NCBI GenBank assembly: GCA_021799315.1
Contig: JAJZAR010000080.1
Location: 1 to 6,292 of the forward strand
From: Thermoplasmata archaeon
GTDB lineage: Archaea > Thermoplasmatota > Thermoplasmata > Thermoplasmatales > Thermoplasmataceae
DNA length: 6,292 nt
Reading direction: 5' to 3'
Both the position numbers and the translations under genes were made by a program. Each line of letters starts with the position of its first letter. The first letter of the stretch is position 1. Positions 5,553 through 6,292 of this stretch are shown piece after piece. The notes beneath the pieces are model-generated. The model saw nothing but the letters and a program-made list of their open reading frames with translations, was not told where the DNA came from and did not search any database.

Positions 5553-6067
5553 GCTCTCCCACCCATTACTCTTGTCAAGAGAACAGAATATTTCTCGAAG
5601 GTCTCTTCATCAAGATGTGCCAGTTTCTCGTAATTGTTGTGCATCAGCTTGTATTCTGTATCACCATTCGCAGCCGAAATTGTTAGTGATGGCAATCCAA
5701 GATGCTTTCCCTGCCTGAGAGTTATAACCTTGACCACGGCATAATCGATCCGTTGAAAGCCAGGAGGTACTTTTGCAATCTCCGCCTCAATACTCTTCTC
5801 AATCTGATTTCCCGCCTCAATGGCCATGTCGATAATCTGCTTATGAATCGTCTTCGAGTCCCTGTATAGGCCATAACTCTCTGCTGCCGAAACTGGAACC
5901 AAAGTAAGAGGGTCCGATCTGAGGTACTGATATACTTCCTTCCTGATCTCCCGCTTATTCAGAACATCAAAGATCAGGAGTGAATCCGCTGTAAACACCA
6001 GGTGATGGATGTTGGTTGTTTTGTCATGTTTCCACGCATTATCTATTGATCCTTCTACTGTAGTCAT
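5537..6067 (-). CDS. Uncharacterised protein with PH-like-looking C-terminal part
   Basis: From the ATG at 6067 the product has 176 residues; function unknown. HHLVFTADSLLIFDVLN (21-37) resembles the 'hh.vfT..rLI' strand pair of PH-like proteins. A helical section at 70-98 (KTIHKQIIDMAIEAGNQIEKSIEAEI) follows, and then IDYAVVKVITLRQGKHLGLPSLTI (107-130) and DTEYKLMH (136-143), a run of strands in which 'I.L..G...G.PSL.I' is PH-like. It ends in a helix (EETFEKYSVLLTRVM). There is no signal peptide. An ATG 15 codons upstream (6112) would add a hydrophobic leader (ICELFYIFIHIV), but a TATA-like box overlaps that stretch, so 6067 is preferred. It converges on the TOPRIM gene and is probably an independent transcript. 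Confidence 0.75.
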   Translation of the reverse strand: MTTVEGSIDNAWKHDKTTNIHHLVFTADSLLIFDVLNKREIRKEVYQYLRSDPLTLVPVSAAESYGLYRDSKTIHKQIIDMAIEAGNQIEKSIEAEIAKVPPGFQRIDYAVVKVITLRQGKHLGLPSLTISAANGDTEYKLMHNNYEKLAHLDEETFEKYSVLLTRVMGGRAKIEE

Positions 6068-6090
6068 CTGCATAACTATATGAATGAAGA

Positions 6091-6098
6091 TATAAAAT
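6091..6098 (-). promoter_or_regulatory. TATA-like box of the 176-residue gene
   Basis: ATTTTATA on the minus strand, centred about 27 bases before the ATG at 6067, gives a leaderless start. It lies within the coding extension that would be required if translation began at 6112, which argues against the longer form. Confidence 0.55.
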
Positions 6099-6112
6099 AA
6101 TTCACATATCAA

Positions 6113-6292
6113 TAATAATAACAGTGAGCAAATGTCATGTTTGCCCCAGTATAGGGAATGGAATCCCTATTGTCTTTTATGAACAACTGCAACAGGTATT
6201 TCCACTACTTGGCTAGCGTTATGGGTTGGGCGACGACCTTTGCTATGCGCCTGGTGAACATCCTTCCCAGCAGAACATATGAAATTGCCACC
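6113..6292. other. Unassigned right-hand end with ambiguous open frames
   Basis: Three frames stay open to the right edge and I cannot choose between them: plus strand from the ATG at 6158 (or 6179), 45 codons; minus strand ending in TAG at 6167; minus strand ending in TAG at about 6205. None has a recognisable motif, a TATA-like box or an SD. One may be the end of a neighbouring gene. Confidence 0.3.
6151..6170. repeat. 7-bp perfect inverted repeat (ATAGGGA/TCCCTAT)
   Basis: ATAGGGA (6151-6157) and TCCCTAT (6164-6170) flank a 6-base loop and can form a stable hairpin, with TGTCTTTT following on the plus strand. It could be a terminator for a transcript outside the window, or an operator or element end; no evidence decides between these. 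Confidence 0.4.

Noticed and set aside
6068..6112. Hydrophobic 15-residue N-terminal extension, possibly a membrane anchor
   Set aside because: The TATA-like box lies within it and points to a leaderless start at 6067; the stretch is AT-rich promoter DNA that happens to be open.
6111..6121. AAT triplet repeat
   Set aside because: About three and a half copies in AT-rich DNA; not informative.

Overview
The window is most likely archaeal, and I would place it tentatively in the Thermoplasmatota (Thermoplasmatales-like). The reasons are an archaeal Vps4/ESCRT-III (Cdv-type) pair, TATA-like boxes 24-33 bases before several start codons with no room for a Shine-Dalgarno site (leaderless promoters), strong SD sites only at operon-internal starts, heavy AGA/AGG and ATA codon use, and a moderately AT-rich composition. 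The lineage is an inference; no rRNA or other marker is present.

Left part (1-2717, all minus strand): a three-gene operon reads leftward from about 2720. It encodes an ESCRT-III/CdvB-like protein (2112-2717), an unrecognised 144-residue beta-rich protein (1627-2061) and a Vps4/CdvC-type AAA+ ATPase (525-1637). The last two genes overlap, and each has a clear SD. Downstream, with its own promoter, is the 5' part of a gene for a PH-like-domain protein that runs off the left edge (1-350). The expected mechanism is ESCRT-III polymerisation on membrane, remodelled by Vps4 through its MIT domain. The ESCRT-III tail carries two tandem MIM1-like motifs 22 residues apart that could be the Vps4 docking sites. 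No cdvA is visible; the middle gene occupies the position where an extra Cdv component would be expected.

Middle part (2718-3773): gene-poor and apparently decayed. It contains a C-terminal remnant of an EgtD-type histidine methyltransferase (3180-3467, minus), overlapped by a 62-codon ORF with a plausible promoter (3406-3594, minus), and about 460 bases without a convincing gene (2718-3179).

Right part (3774-6292): a two-gene plus-strand operon encodes an SMC/ABC-like AAA ATPase (3774-4970) and, 6 bases on, a small TOPRIM-like protein (4977-5492). Together they resemble an OLD-family nuclease split into two polypeptides, or the ATPase + TOPRIM pairs seen in anti-phage systems such as PARIS, so this is a candidate defence module. 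A convergent minus-strand gene (5537-6067) encodes an uncharacterised protein with a PH-like-looking C-terminal part. Between them lie a hairpin, a TGACGTCA palindrome and a short T-run. The final 180 bases contain a 7-bp inverted repeat and ambiguous open frames that I cannot assign.
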